DNA of 64,000 bases from G965214625 sp965214625. Lineage in GTDB: Bacteria; Pseudomonadota; Gammaproteobacteria; Arenicellales; Poriferihabitantaceae. Location: NCBI GenBank assembly GCA_965214625.1, contig OZ243962.1, positions 1,984,001-2,048,000 on the forward strand. Direction: 5' to 3'. The notes below the pieces were generated by a model. The model had not been told where the DNA came from. It ran no database searches and was given only the letters and a program-made list of their open reading frames with translations. Both the position numbers and the translations under genes were made by a program. Numbering within the stretch: the first letter of the stretch is position 1; every line of letters starts with the position of its first letter. Of this stretch, positions 27,292 through 35,628 are shown one piece after another.

Positions 27292-28170
27292 ATGGCATTA
27301 CCTGCATATACCGGCCCACTTGGACGCATCTGGCACTATACTTTCTTGGTGATCTGCGCGGTGGTGTTCTTCGTGCTGATGGCACCGATCATGGTGATCA
27401 TACCGTTGTCGTTTAACGCAGAACCTTACTTCACCTTTTCGGAGGCTATGATGCGTCTTGATCCTGACGCGTATTCCCTTCGATGGTATCAGGATGTTTT
27501 GGGTATCGGGGAAGGCACGGGTGCCAATCGTGGTCACGAATGGGCACATTCGGCTCGCAACAGCATCTTCATAGCCATTTGTGCAACGCTTGTTGCGACG
27601 ACCCTCGGGACCTTGGCGGCAGTCGGGTTGAGTCGTCCCCAGATGCCTTATCGGCGACCCATTATGGCGTTGCTGATTTCCCCGTTAATCGTGCCGATCA
27701 TTATTACCGCAGCGGGTATGTTTTTCTTTTACTCCCAAGTCGGGCTGGCGTATTCCCATCTCGGTGTGATCCTTGCGCATGCTGCCATCGGTACGCCATT
27801 CGTGGTCATCACGGTGACCGCCACGCTTGTGGGATTTGATGAAACGCTGATACGGGCGTCGGCGAGTCTCGGAGCCCAGCCGCTGCGGACGTTCTTCAAG
27901 GTGATTTTGCCGCTGATCACACCGGGCATCGTGTCAGGCGCCCTGTTTGCCTTTATTACGTCGTTTGATGAAGTGGTGTTGATCTACTTCCTGGCCGATG
28001 CGGATCAAAAGACGATCCCGATACAGATGTGGTCAGGATTGCGTCAGCAAATCAGTCCCAGCATCTTGGCCGTTGCAACCATGTTGATCACATTTTCCGT
28101 GGTCTTGCTGATCGCGATCGAATTACTGCGAAGACGGAGCGAGCGTCTTCGAGGCATGTCCCCGCAATAA
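27292..28170 (+). CDS. ABC transporter permease, PotC-like
   Basis: A 292-residue inner-membrane permease with six hydrophobic segments. The conserved coupling loop is RASASLGAQPLRTFFKVILP near residue 185 (short form ASLGAQP), and FAFITSFDEVV near 220 is the PotC/PotI-type motif following it. It completes the permease pair with the preceding gene. A 267-base AT-rich spacer separates it from the binding-protein gene. Confidence 0.93.
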   Translation: MALPAYTGPLGRIWHYTFLVICAVVFFVLMAPIMVIIPLSFNAEPYFTFSEAMMRLDPDAYSLRWYQDVLGIGEGTGANRGHEWAHSARNSIFIAICATLVATTLGTLAAVGLSRPQMPYRRPIMALLISPLIVPIIITAAGMFFFYSQVGLAYSHLGVILAHAAIGTPFVVITVTATLVGFDETLIRASASLGAQPLRTFFKVILPLITPGIVSGALFAFITSFDEVVLIYFLADADQKTIPIQMWSGLRQQISPSILAVATMLITFSVVLLIAIELLRRRSERLRGMSPQ

Positions 28171-28425
28171 TCGCAATAATACGGAATCGATTGCAGGTCG
28201 CACCGAGATTGGAATCGATAGATAGGCTGCGTTAAAATGGGGCGGGTTCGCGACAGAATAGGCGCCTGATCGTTTCCATTGGAGAAATATTCAACGATCC
28301 CGGGGTCAAATGGGCTGGATATATGGTGTATTTTTGGGTACATTCCTAAGTGAGTATCAATCCGGCATTTTGTGGCGATATTGATATTGGTTGAAATTAG
28401 GAAGCTTTTTTATATTTAACAATCT

Positions 28426-28432
28426 GTGGAGG
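28426..28432 (+). promoter_or_regulatory. Shine-Dalgarno site deciding the binding-protein start
   Basis: GTGGAGG ends five bases before the ATG at 28438. The GTG inside it could be read as an in-frame start, but the ATG behind it is far more likely. Confidence 0.7.
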
Positions 28433-28437
28433 ATTGC

Positions 28438-29511
28438 ATGCAAGTGAAAAAAACGACAATCGTTCTTTCAGCGATAACTGGATTGGGAATGCTCAGTTCA
28501 GTGACATTGGCTGATGGGAAGATTAATTTTGTATCTTGGGGTGGCGCCTATACGGCCAGTCAGGTGAAAGCCTGCATTGAGCCTTATCAGGCAATGACCG
28601 GTCAGGAATTCAACGTAATTGACTACAATGGCGGTTTGGCGGAAGTCAAGACCCAGGTCGAGGCGGGCAACATCCAGTGGGATGTCATCGATCAGACACC
28701 ACAGGATGCGATTCGCGGCTGTGATGAAGGCCTCTATGTCGAATTGGATCATTCCATGTGGACACCGGCTCCTGATGGGACCCCTGCCACCGAGGATTTT
28801 GTCGAAGGTGCGCTGGGTGAATGTTATGTCGGTAATATTTCCTGGGCAACGGTACCGGCCTATGACAGCAGCAAGGTCGAAGGTGACCCACCCACCACGA
28901 TGGCCGATTTCTGGGATGTTGAAAAGTATCCTGGCCGCCGCGGACTGCGTAAAGTGCCCCGTGTCAATCTGGAATGGGCATTGATGGCTGACGGTGTTGC
29001 CAATGAGGACATCTATAGTGTCTTGGGTACCCAAGAGGGCCAGGACCGGGCATTTGCAAAACTCAATGAGATCAAAGATGATGTTGTGTGGTGGGAAGCT
29101 GGTGCGCAGCCCCCCCAAATGCTCGCCGATGGCGAAGTGGTCATGACGACGGCTTATAACGGGCGACTGTTCAATGCGATGTATAAGGAAGGCAAGCCTT
29201 TCGAGATCATGTGGGGACCTCAGGTATTCGATATCGACACCTATGTTGTGGTGAAGGGTTCACCGAATCTGGAGGCGACGCTGAAATTCCTGCAATTCTG
29301 CACGAGTACCGAAGCGTTGGCGGATACCACCAACTATATCTCCTACGGTCCACTTCGCAAATCTTCGTCCGCATTCGTAAACCCGGACATTCTGCCTCAT
29401 TTGCCAACCGCGCCTGAGAACTTCAAAACGGCGTTGACTTATAACAGTGATTTCTGGGCGGATCATGTCGATGATTTGACTGAGCGTTTCAACAGCTGGT
29501 TGGCTAACTAA
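28438..29511 (+). CDS. Pot-type ABC transporter extracellular substrate-binding protein
   Basis: A 357-residue periplasmic binding protein. Residues 1-25 are a Sec signal peptide ending SVTLADG. The mature part begins INFVSWGGAYTASQ, typical of the PotD/PotF-like class; QWDVIDQTPQDAIRGCDEG near residue 80 and NYISYGPLRK near 300 also fit. The 267-base leader may hold its own promoter, allowing higher expression than the membrane subunits. A strong terminator follows. Ligands in this class include polyamines, betaines and other cations; I cannot choose among them. Confidence 0.9.
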   Translation: MQVKKTTIVLSAITGLGMLSSVTLADGKINFVSWGGAYTASQVKACIEPYQAMTGQEFNVIDYNGGLAEVKTQVEAGNIQWDVIDQTPQDAIRGCDEGLYVELDHSMWTPAPDGTPATEDFVEGALGECYVGNISWATVPAYDSSKVEGDPPTTMADFWDVEKYPGRRGLRKVPRVNLEWALMADGVANEDIYSVLGTQEGQDRAFAKLNEIKDDVVWWEAGAQPPQMLADGEVVMTTAYNGRLFNAMYKEGKPFEIMWGPQVFDIDTYVVVKGSPNLEATLKFLQFCTSTEALADTTNYISYGPLRKSSSAFVNPDILPHLPTAPENFKTALTYNSDFWADHVDDLTERFNSWLAN

Positions 29512-29535
29512 ACCAAACGTTTTCCAACTGACAGC

Positions 29536-29567
29536 AAAAAGGCGGGCTATTAGCCCGCCTTTTTTTT
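29536..29567 (+). terminator. Intrinsic terminator after the Pot-type operon
   Basis: GGCGGGCT at 29541-29548 pairs perfectly with AGCCCGCC at 29552-29559 around a three-base loop, followed by eight T. A run of five A before the stem makes it usable in both directions, which suits the convergent PhyH gene. Confidence 0.93.
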
Positions 29568-29637
29568 GCGGCTGAGACACCGCCAATTCCATCATTGATC
29601 GGATGATGAACAGAGAGGCACCATCAGATTGATTCCT

Positions 29638-30537
29638 TTATCGATTCCTCTTGGCCTGCTGTTCGTAGATGGAAGTGTATCCTGCGCTCCAGTCGGGCGG
29701 AATTGGACAAGGTCGCGGGTCATGGTGGGCCCACTTGGCGGGTTCTCCGCGAACGATCTGACGGTAATGGTGCGTGGTCCCGGCGCCGGGGGTATACGCG
29801 AAGGCATCTGCCGAGGTATACGAATTAATCAATAACGGGCGGATACCGGTCCCCCGACTGGGGCGGGAACCATGTAATGCCCTTGCGTGGTGAACGGTAA
29901 TGGAGCCCTTGGGCCCAGGGAGACTGACTGCCTTGGTTTCATCGATTGAGCGAACATCCGATGGCCTGAGTTCGCCTGTCCAGTTCCCGGCATCATCGTA
30001 CAATTCGTAGAGTTTTCCATGGTGGCTTTTGGGAATGACCATGACCGGACCATCTTCCTCACGGGTGTCTGTCAGATAGGTGCCGATTGCGAGGACGTTG
30101 TAGTTGGTGTGAGGGTAAAAGGGAATATCCTGGTGCCAGCCGACGGCGTTACTGTCCGCTGTGGCAGGCCACTTGAAATTCAGTTTTGCATGATGAAACA
30201 AGACATTTGGGCCCACCAGATCGGCCGCGACATCGGCAATGAGATTGTTGGCATATTCCCAGTACAGTCCCACTTGGTCAGGAGCACTGAACCGGCGAAT
30301 CCTGGGCTGTCCGGCATGATGATTTGGAGCAAAATCATAAAAATCATCCGACCCTTGCCGATGCCTGCTTTTTTCAACCAACTCATCGGTCTTTTGCATC
30401 AGGCGCGCAAGCCAGTTTTCGTCAATCAACTCTTTGACAATCAAGTAGCCATTTTCAAAATAGAATTCCCGCTGAGACTGACTGAGGACTTTGGCAGGGT
30501 ACGAGAGAATTTCTTCAGGTGTCATGACCAAACCCAT
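29638..30537 (-). CDS. Phytanoyl-CoA dioxygenase (PhyH) family protein
   Basis: A 299-residue Fe(II)/2-oxoglutarate oxygenase. The metal-binding HxD is in GWHQDIPFYPH near residue 135; the distal histidine is in HHARALHGS near 225, with an arginine soon after (SRPSRGTGIR). N-terminal FYFENGYLIVKELI (near residue 25) is typical. PhyH members hydroxylate lipids, ectoine or small metabolites. It does not show the ectoine hydroxylase signature. Start codons at 30537 and 30525 are both possible. It converges on the transporter operon across a bidirectional terminator. Confidence 0.82.
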   Translation of the reverse strand: MGLVMTPEEILSYPAKVLSQSQREFYFENGYLIVKELIDENWLARLMQKTDELVEKSRHRQGSDDFYDFAPNHHAGQPRIRRFSAPDQVGLYWEYANNLIADVAADLVGPNVLFHHAKLNFKWPATADSNAVGWHQDIPFYPHTNYNVLAIGTYLTDTREEDGPVMVIPKSHHGKLYELYDDAGNWTGELRPSDVRSIDETKAVSLPGPKGSITVHHARALHGSRPSRGTGIRPLLINSYTSADAFAYTPGAGTTHHYRQIVRGEPAKWAHHDPRPCPIPPDWSAGYTSIYEQQAKRNR

Positions 30538-31105
30538 AAACCGAGAGGACAATAGGGCAACTATACAATAAATGATGTAATGAAAACCAGATATATCAAT
30601 TCATCCCAAGTGCCGAGGCTCGGCAACCTCCCGGACCGGACGCACCGTCACCTCGCGTACAACGAGTCGGCGGGAAACGACTGAGGTTGCGGATCTCGTC
30701 ATGCACCCGGGTTTATCACCACCACTTTTGAATGATCAGACATCATGTCACCCGATGGATCCGGTATCCGGGTTCCGTGTTTCAAAAAACTCTTGGGACT
30801 TTTGACTAATCCGGTATCCGATGATCGCTTGGGTACAACGAGTAGTTGTCCTGCTGACCCAGCAATGCCAATTTGGGCTAATTCTTTGTTTTTGGTTTGT
30901 GTTCCTCTGGTGGAGAGTTTTATGCATTGGGCGTCAGGCTGGTCATAGACAATCCCGAGTCAATACACGGCAGCATTGAGTGGGACTCAGGAGACGGTGA
31001 TGCCGGCGACGAGGTCAGTCCCGTGCCCTCGAAAGAAACGTAGAGATACTCATGCGGATTTCGGGACGGTTGGGACGGTGATACGGAGATTGAGTGGGAA
31101 TATTA
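30538..31105. other. Intergenic region without a supportable gene
   Basis: 568 bases between two minus-strand genes. A plus-strand frame at 30745-30948 is open but has no ribosome site or recognisable product. The 12-base ATCCGGTATCCG occurs twice, at 30759-30770 and 30809-30820, exactly 50 bases apart. I see no riboswitch or hairpin terminator. Confidence 0.4.
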
Positions 31106-31897
31106 TTATATTCGGGCCGCCGATGTTTGAGGCAAGTAGCTGCGTGCGATTGCAAGGGTTGCCCTTGTGGTTTTTTGTTTGGGCAGTAGTAGTTCAGATT
31201 TATGACCAGTGATTTCGGAAGCCGAAACCAGGGCAGCGGCTTCGGCAACACCAAAGCATCCCACCGCTTTAAAGACAATATCCGATTTTTCGGTCAACAG
31301 GTCTTCGACCTCCCTGAGGCGTGTTGGACTGTAGGTCTTGAAGGGCAGCGCCAGTTCCTCTGCGAGGGTAATCAGACCGGGTTCATCGGCTTTACGGTCA
31401 ATACTTGCCAAGGCGGAAAACCGTGTCTCACACCGTAATAGGGTGTGTGCCCTGATTAACAGTTCACGGATCGACTCGACCGGGCAAAGTCGGTCGCAAC
31501 CGATCCCCAGTGTATAAATCGGCTGTCCGTAGTTGCTTGCCGATGTAACCACACAGCGGGCGTTCAGTTGGTCGGCGATGAAGTGAGCCAGCGCACCGGC
31601 GCCCCCTTGATGTCCCGACAAGAGCGGGATCACATGATTGCCTGCTTCATCCAGCACGACAACGGCAGGATCATGATACTTGTCCCTGAGTACGGGAGCC
31701 AGCGCGCGAATCACAATGCCGGTTGCACAGATAAAGACACAATCATGTCCAGCCGAAAAGTCATTCTGCACCGTCTCGATGAATGGGTCCACTCGATGTT
31801 TGTGGATACTGGAGGGGATAATGTGGATCAACCGATCACCCAGCAGACGACCTTCGCCGGTCAGGCTAAAAATCAGGGTAGCGGGTTTTTCAGCCAT
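31106..31897 (-). CDS. cbiG: Cobalt-precorrin-5A hydrolase (CbiG)
   Basis: A 263-residue enzyme of the anaerobic-type corrin pathway that opens the lactone ring of cobalt-precorrin-5A. The N-terminal domain has FICATGIVIRALAPVL near residue 55 and LLSGHQGGAGALA near 93; the C-terminal domain begins LGIGCDRLCPVESIRE near 130 and includes FKAVGCFGVAEAAAL near 208. All are CbiG hallmarks. It lies downstream of cobL on the same strand with a 319-base spacer. Confidence 0.9.
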   Translation of the reverse strand: MAEKPATLIFSLTGEGRLLGDRLIHIIPSSIHKHRVDPFIETVQNDFSAGHDCVFICATGIVIRALAPVLRDKYHDPAVVVLDEAGNHVIPLLSGHQGGAGALAHFIADQLNARCVVTSASNYGQPIYTLGIGCDRLCPVESIRELLIRAHTLLRCETRFSALASIDRKADEPGLITLAEELALPFKTYSPTRLREVEDLLTEKSDIVFKAVGCFGVAEAAALVSASEITGHKSELLLPKQKTTRATLAIARSYLPQTSAARI

Positions 31898-32216
31898 CGT
31901 TACTAGGGAATATTACCGCGGTGGTACCGATTGCAGCCAGTCAGAACGAAAACATGCGGTGTGGTACGGTCGCCCGCTACGCCGATACAGCAACACTGCT
32001 TCAGGCCGAGTGTTTGTGGCACCCTGTATTTTACTGAGCATGCGGCAGATCTTGTGATTGTGGTGATATCAACCGAAACGGGGTATCCGGGATAGTAGCA
32101 TTATTTCCATATTCCCATGTCTGCGGGCCGCTCACCGGCGCTCGATGATATGCAGTAAGATGACTCACTGCCACAAGCCCGCCATACAGAGGCCTGCTGA
32201 TATTGGAACAACAAAT
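31898..32216. other. Spacer between cobL and cbiG
   Basis: 319 bases with no gene I can support on either strand. I looked for a cobalamin riboswitch core and did not find one; the stretch could be what is left of another cobalamin gene, but no recognisable protein segment remains. Confidence 0.35.
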
Positions 32217-33515
32217 TTACGGCTTGATGCATTTTGCAATGGTCACCGGTCTCAGCGCCCTGTGCGTGGTGCATCCCGGCAGCTTTTTTTCCACCTGGAG
32301 TGTGACCCACTCGTGAGCGGGTTTGTTTTCGTAAAACGACGCCAACGAGACACGGCTTGCTTCGGTCACGGCACTGGCAACCAGTTTGCCGGCCGGTTTC
32401 AATCGTTGCCATGCATAATCGAGGATCGTATCCAGCCCACCACCACTACCACCCACGAAGACACTGTCAGGGTCCGGCAAGGCGTCACAACACGCTGGCG
32501 CCTCGCCACATATCGGCGTTAGATTCAGGCACGTGCCAAAGCGTTCGCTGTTGGTGATCACATGCTCGATACGGGCCGCGGATTGTTCAATCGCATAAAT
32601 ATGCCCTTGATGGTTCCATCGGGCCCATTCCACGCTGACGCTGCCACAACCGGCACCAATATCCCAGGCGATTTCATCATTTTCTGGAGACATCAGAGTG
32701 AGAATAGTCAAGCGGGTTTCCCGTTTGCTGATCATGCCGTAACCCGGTCTGGAACCAGTTGAGAAACCCGTGTCAGGGATACCGGGGAAGGCAGGCAGTG
32801 TGTCAACCGGGACAGCATTGGCCCGCTGCTGATCAATAATACAGATGTTCAGTGCGTCAAAAACCAAGTCAAGATGGGCAAGTTCCCTCGCTACAAACCG
32901 TCGTAGGGTCTGACGTTGGCAGCCCATTGCCTCACACACCCAGACACGGGATTGTCCATAGCCCTGTCGTTCAAGTTCCCCGGCAATGGTGATGGGGTTG
33001 GCGTACTGATCTGTCAACACGGCGATAAGATGGTTGTGTCGGATATGTCGGCGCAAGGTGCTCAAGGGTCGCCCGTGAAGGCTGACCACCTCCGCCTGTT
33101 GCCATGGCAGGCCAATGGCATGGAAACAGTATTGAATACTCGAGATATTCGGATGAAATCTCAGATTCTCGTTCATCAGAGACTGTCTGAGCCAAGTACC
33201 AACACCGTAAAACAGCGCATCGCCCGACCCCAGTACCACGATCTTGCTCCCCTGATTTGTTTGCAGCATATCCCGTAATGCCGCAAAGGGGGAAGGGAAG
33301 ATGATTTTCCGGGCACGGCTTGTGATATGTGAAATTTCACGAAGATGGTGTTGTGCACCGTAAATGAAATTTGCCGCTTGCAGCGCATCGAGCGCAGCTT
33401 CTGACAACACAGCCCTGTCTCCACAGCCCAGGCTGATGACGTCAATCGGTGGTCCATGCCACTCGATCATCGAGGGTGCAGGTGGGGTTACACCCGTGTC
33501 TTGCCGATCAGTCAT
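32217..33515 (-). CDS. cobL: Precorrin-6Y C5,15-methyltransferase (decarboxylating), CbiE-CbiT fusion
   Basis: A 432-residue two-domain enzyme. The N-terminal CbiE-like domain (about 1-220) has DVISLGCGDRAVL near residue 25, IVVLGSGDALFYGVG near 90 and SSIQYCFHAIGLPW near 125. The C-terminal CbiT-like methyltransferase domain starts near 240 with KRETR and has the SAM motif WDIGAGCGSVSVEWAR (near 274) and VFVGGSGGGLD (near 352). It methylates precorrin-6Y at C5 and C15 and decarboxylates the C12 side chain. The combination with CbiG suggests a larger cobalamin set elsewhere. Confidence 0.93.
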   Translation of the reverse strand: MTDRQDTGVTPPAPSMIEWHGPPIDVISLGCGDRAVLSEAALDALQAANFIYGAQHHLREISHITSRARKIIFPSPFAALRDMLQTNQGSKIVVLGSGDALFYGVGTWLRQSLMNENLRFHPNISSIQYCFHAIGLPWQQAEVVSLHGRPLSTLRRHIRHNHLIAVLTDQYANPITIAGELERQGYGQSRVWVCEAMGCQRQTLRRFVARELAHLDLVFDALNICIIDQQRANAVPVDTLPAFPGIPDTGFSTGSRPGYGMISKRETRLTILTLMSPENDEIAWDIGAGCGSVSVEWARWNHQGHIYAIEQSAARIEHVITNSERFGTCLNLTPICGEAPACCDALPDPDSVFVGGSGGGLDTILDYAWQRLKPAGKLVASAVTEASRVSLASFYENKPAHEWVTLQVEKKLPGCTTHRALRPVTIAKCIKP

Positions 33516-34312
33516 TGTCGCTTTATAGGCAACCTGGTCCCTGTTTATTCATGGGACAGCCGTTGAATGTCACAGAAGCTCGTCCGTCCATCCCTGTTCT
33601 GACCCTTGGTTCGAGGTTCATTGGTGAACCCGGTCGATGGCGTTTCATGAAGACGTTGGATCGACATTCAGGAGAGACCGCCCGGATTTGAGGACCGCGA
33701 TGGTTGATGTGTCTTTTTTCGGTCCACTTTGTTAACAGTGCAAGTGACGCTGGCATGACTGCCGACAAGGATCATTCGGTTTGTCAGACAGATTGTCCGG
33801 TTTGCTAACGTAATCGTTGACCCTGATTTTGATCGAAGTCGTCCCAAGCGATCGTTGGCGGTCTCCACAAACATTCAGCATGATGGTTCAGGAATCGGCC
33901 ACCTGCCGCTGGATTGTTCACTCAACATCACACAGTGTATCGTATTTTGTGTCTGGGCATTCGTTTGTGTTTCTGTTTCCAACGATAAAGGAGTCATGGT
34001 GTGGCAATACGATTTGCAAATACCTAGTATACACTCGCCATCATGCAACTGAATGTCGGGGGAAGGCATTCATCCAGCGTAGCGGCCAGTTGTGTCTCCG
34101 GGATTCCCGGGTTCCGGGTCAGCCGCGTGTCACCAAGCACCCGCGAAGTTGCCGTCAGGATGCGGTCTGCCGGGTCACGATGCAGGGTTTTTGGGCCCAA
34201 GGGTCTGTCTCCCTCAGATGCTTCATGCCGGTATGCATTATTACGGGCAGACAGGTTATCGGGGTTTCAACAAAAGGTAGCGATCTGATCAGTTCAGGTT
34301 GATACGAAATAC
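33516..34312. other. Long intergenic region upstream of cobL
   Basis: 797 bases with no supportable gene. An open frame at 33817-34302 encodes a cysteine- and serine-rich product with no family character. A small perfect hairpin GGTTCA-TTGG-TGAACC lies at 33615-33630 in the leader of cobL. No convincing cobalamin riboswitch core was found on the minus strand. Confidence 0.4.
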
Positions 34313-35419
34313 CTAACGTTGCTGTTTCAGGCACTTGATTACTTGGTCTGTCATGTCACTTGTACTGCAGGTACCCCCAAGATCACGAGTGAAGTTCCCC
34401 TGTTGCAGAGACTGTTCGACGGCATATTCGATCTTTCTTGCAATGTCATCACGCGCCAGCACCAGTGTCAGCATCATCGATACGGACAGGATGGCACCGA
34501 TCGGGTTGGCGATGTTCTGACCCGCGATGTCCGGGGCACTGCCATGGACGGGTTCATAGATACCCGGTCCCGCAGAGAGGCCCTCGTAGTCCAACCCAGG
34601 CACACAGGCGGAGGGTAACATGCCGAGTGATCCTGCAACGGTGGCGGCCAGGTCGGAACCGATGTCCCCCAGCAAATTGTCGCCGAGTACCACGTCAAAC
34701 GTACTCGGGCGGCGCATCATCTGATACAACCCGTTGTCGGCGTAATAATGTTCAAGGGTCACATCAGGATACTCCCGACCAATCTGCGTGACGCAGTCAC
34801 GCCAAAGTATGCCACTTTCCATGACATTGGACTTGTCCAGGGAAGCGAGCCGTTTTTTACGCCGACGGGCCAGGTCGAATCCCGTCCGGGCGATACGTTC
34901 GATTTCACGAGAAGAGTACAGATAGTTGTCATAGCCATCCCGACTGCCATCATGATGAACCGTTATTCCCTTGGGTTCCCTGAAAAAACAGCCCCCGCAC
35001 ATTTCACGCAGCACCAGAATGTCCGAGTTTCGGACAACGTTTTTCCGAAAAGGGGTCTTTGACAGCAGGGCGGTATAACTCCGGGTCGGGCGCAATCCGG
35101 CATAGGTATCCAGCTTATGGCGCAGTTTCATCAGTCCGTCCTTTTCCATGATGGTCCCGTCGATAGACAGACTGTCCCATTTCGGCCCCCCGGTCGCGCC
35201 GACCAGAACGGCATCAACGGATTGTGCCGTTTCGATGGTGCGGTCGAGACAGAAGGTACCATGTCGATCCCAGGTTTCACCGCCAATCTGATCGTGCTGG
35301 ACATGCAGCGCAATCCGGTGAACTGCACAGGCTGTGTCGAGAACCCTGAGTCCGGCATCAACGACCTCCCGACCAATGCCGTCTCCGGGAAGTACCAGCA
35401 GTTTAAGTTCTGATTTCAT
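34313..35419 (-). CDS. 3-Isopropylmalate dehydrogenase family protein, divergent LeuB
   Basis: A 368-residue NAD-dependent beta-decarboxylating dehydrogenase. Family landmarks: LPGDGIGREVVDAG (10-23), VLVGATGGPKWD near 71, the arginine-rich TYAGLRPTRSY near 110, a LREMCGGCFFREPKG loop near 137 and GDNLLGDIGSDLAAT near 247, then HGSAPDIAGQNIANP near 288. Several positions differ from canonical LeuB, notably HYYADNGLYQMM where LeuB has VDNAAMQL, and CGGCFF where LeuB has TGGIYFG. No other leucine gene is adjacent, so a related 3-alkylmalate or tartrate-like substrate is possible. Confidence 0.82.
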   Translation of the reverse strand: MKSELKLLVLPGDGIGREVVDAGLRVLDTACAVHRIALHVQHDQIGGETWDRHGTFCLDRTIETAQSVDAVLVGATGGPKWDSLSIDGTIMEKDGLMKLRHKLDTYAGLRPTRSYTALLSKTPFRKNVVRNSDILVLREMCGGCFFREPKGITVHHDGSRDGYDNYLYSSREIERIARTGFDLARRRKKRLASLDKSNVMESGILWRDCVTQIGREYPDVTLEHYYADNGLYQMMRRPSTFDVVLGDNLLGDIGSDLAATVAGSLGMLPSACVPGLDYEGLSAGPGIYEPVHGSAPDIAGQNIANPIGAILSVSMMLTLVLARDDIARKIEYAVEQSLQQGNFTRDLGGTCSTSDMTDQVIKCLKQQR

Positions 35420-35594
35420 GTTTTGCGGTATCAGTGGATGATTTATGCTTTAAAAGGGATTTATATCCCTGACTAAACAAACGTGTGATACACGGGCTTT
35501 TCTTGTTCCAGACGGTATCGGGCAAGCGGGTTGATGGTCATGGCCGTCATATCGGGCGGGAATTTCCCCGATGGCGTAACGAAAGTGCCGCCAA

Positions 35595-35620
35595 TATATA
35601 TTTGCTTATTCAAATATATA
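35595..35620. repeat. Perfect AT-rich inverted repeat upstream of the GMC pseudogene
   Basis: TATATATTTG at 35595-35604 and CAAATATATA at 35611-35620 form a perfect ten-base inverted repeat around six bases. It lies just ahead of the decayed oxidoreductase and may be an operator for a dimeric repressor or a weak hairpin. Confidence 0.6.
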
Positions 35621-35628
35621 ATTCCCAT

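Noticed and set aside
31151..31175. CAAGGG-TTG-CCCTTG hairpin followed by T residues
   Set aside because: It falls inside the 3' coding part of cbiG and points against its transcription; likely coincidental.
33520..33700. Possible cobalamin riboswitch upstream of cobL (minus strand)
   Set aside because: Only scattered matches to the core (a GGCTGTCCC-like piece and a GGTTGCC-like end) are present, in poor order; a covariance-model search would decide, with a significant hit supporting it.
33817..34302. Open frame of 161 codons on the plus strand
   Set aside because: Composition is rich in Cys, Ser and Arg, with no recognisable motif and no ribosome site.
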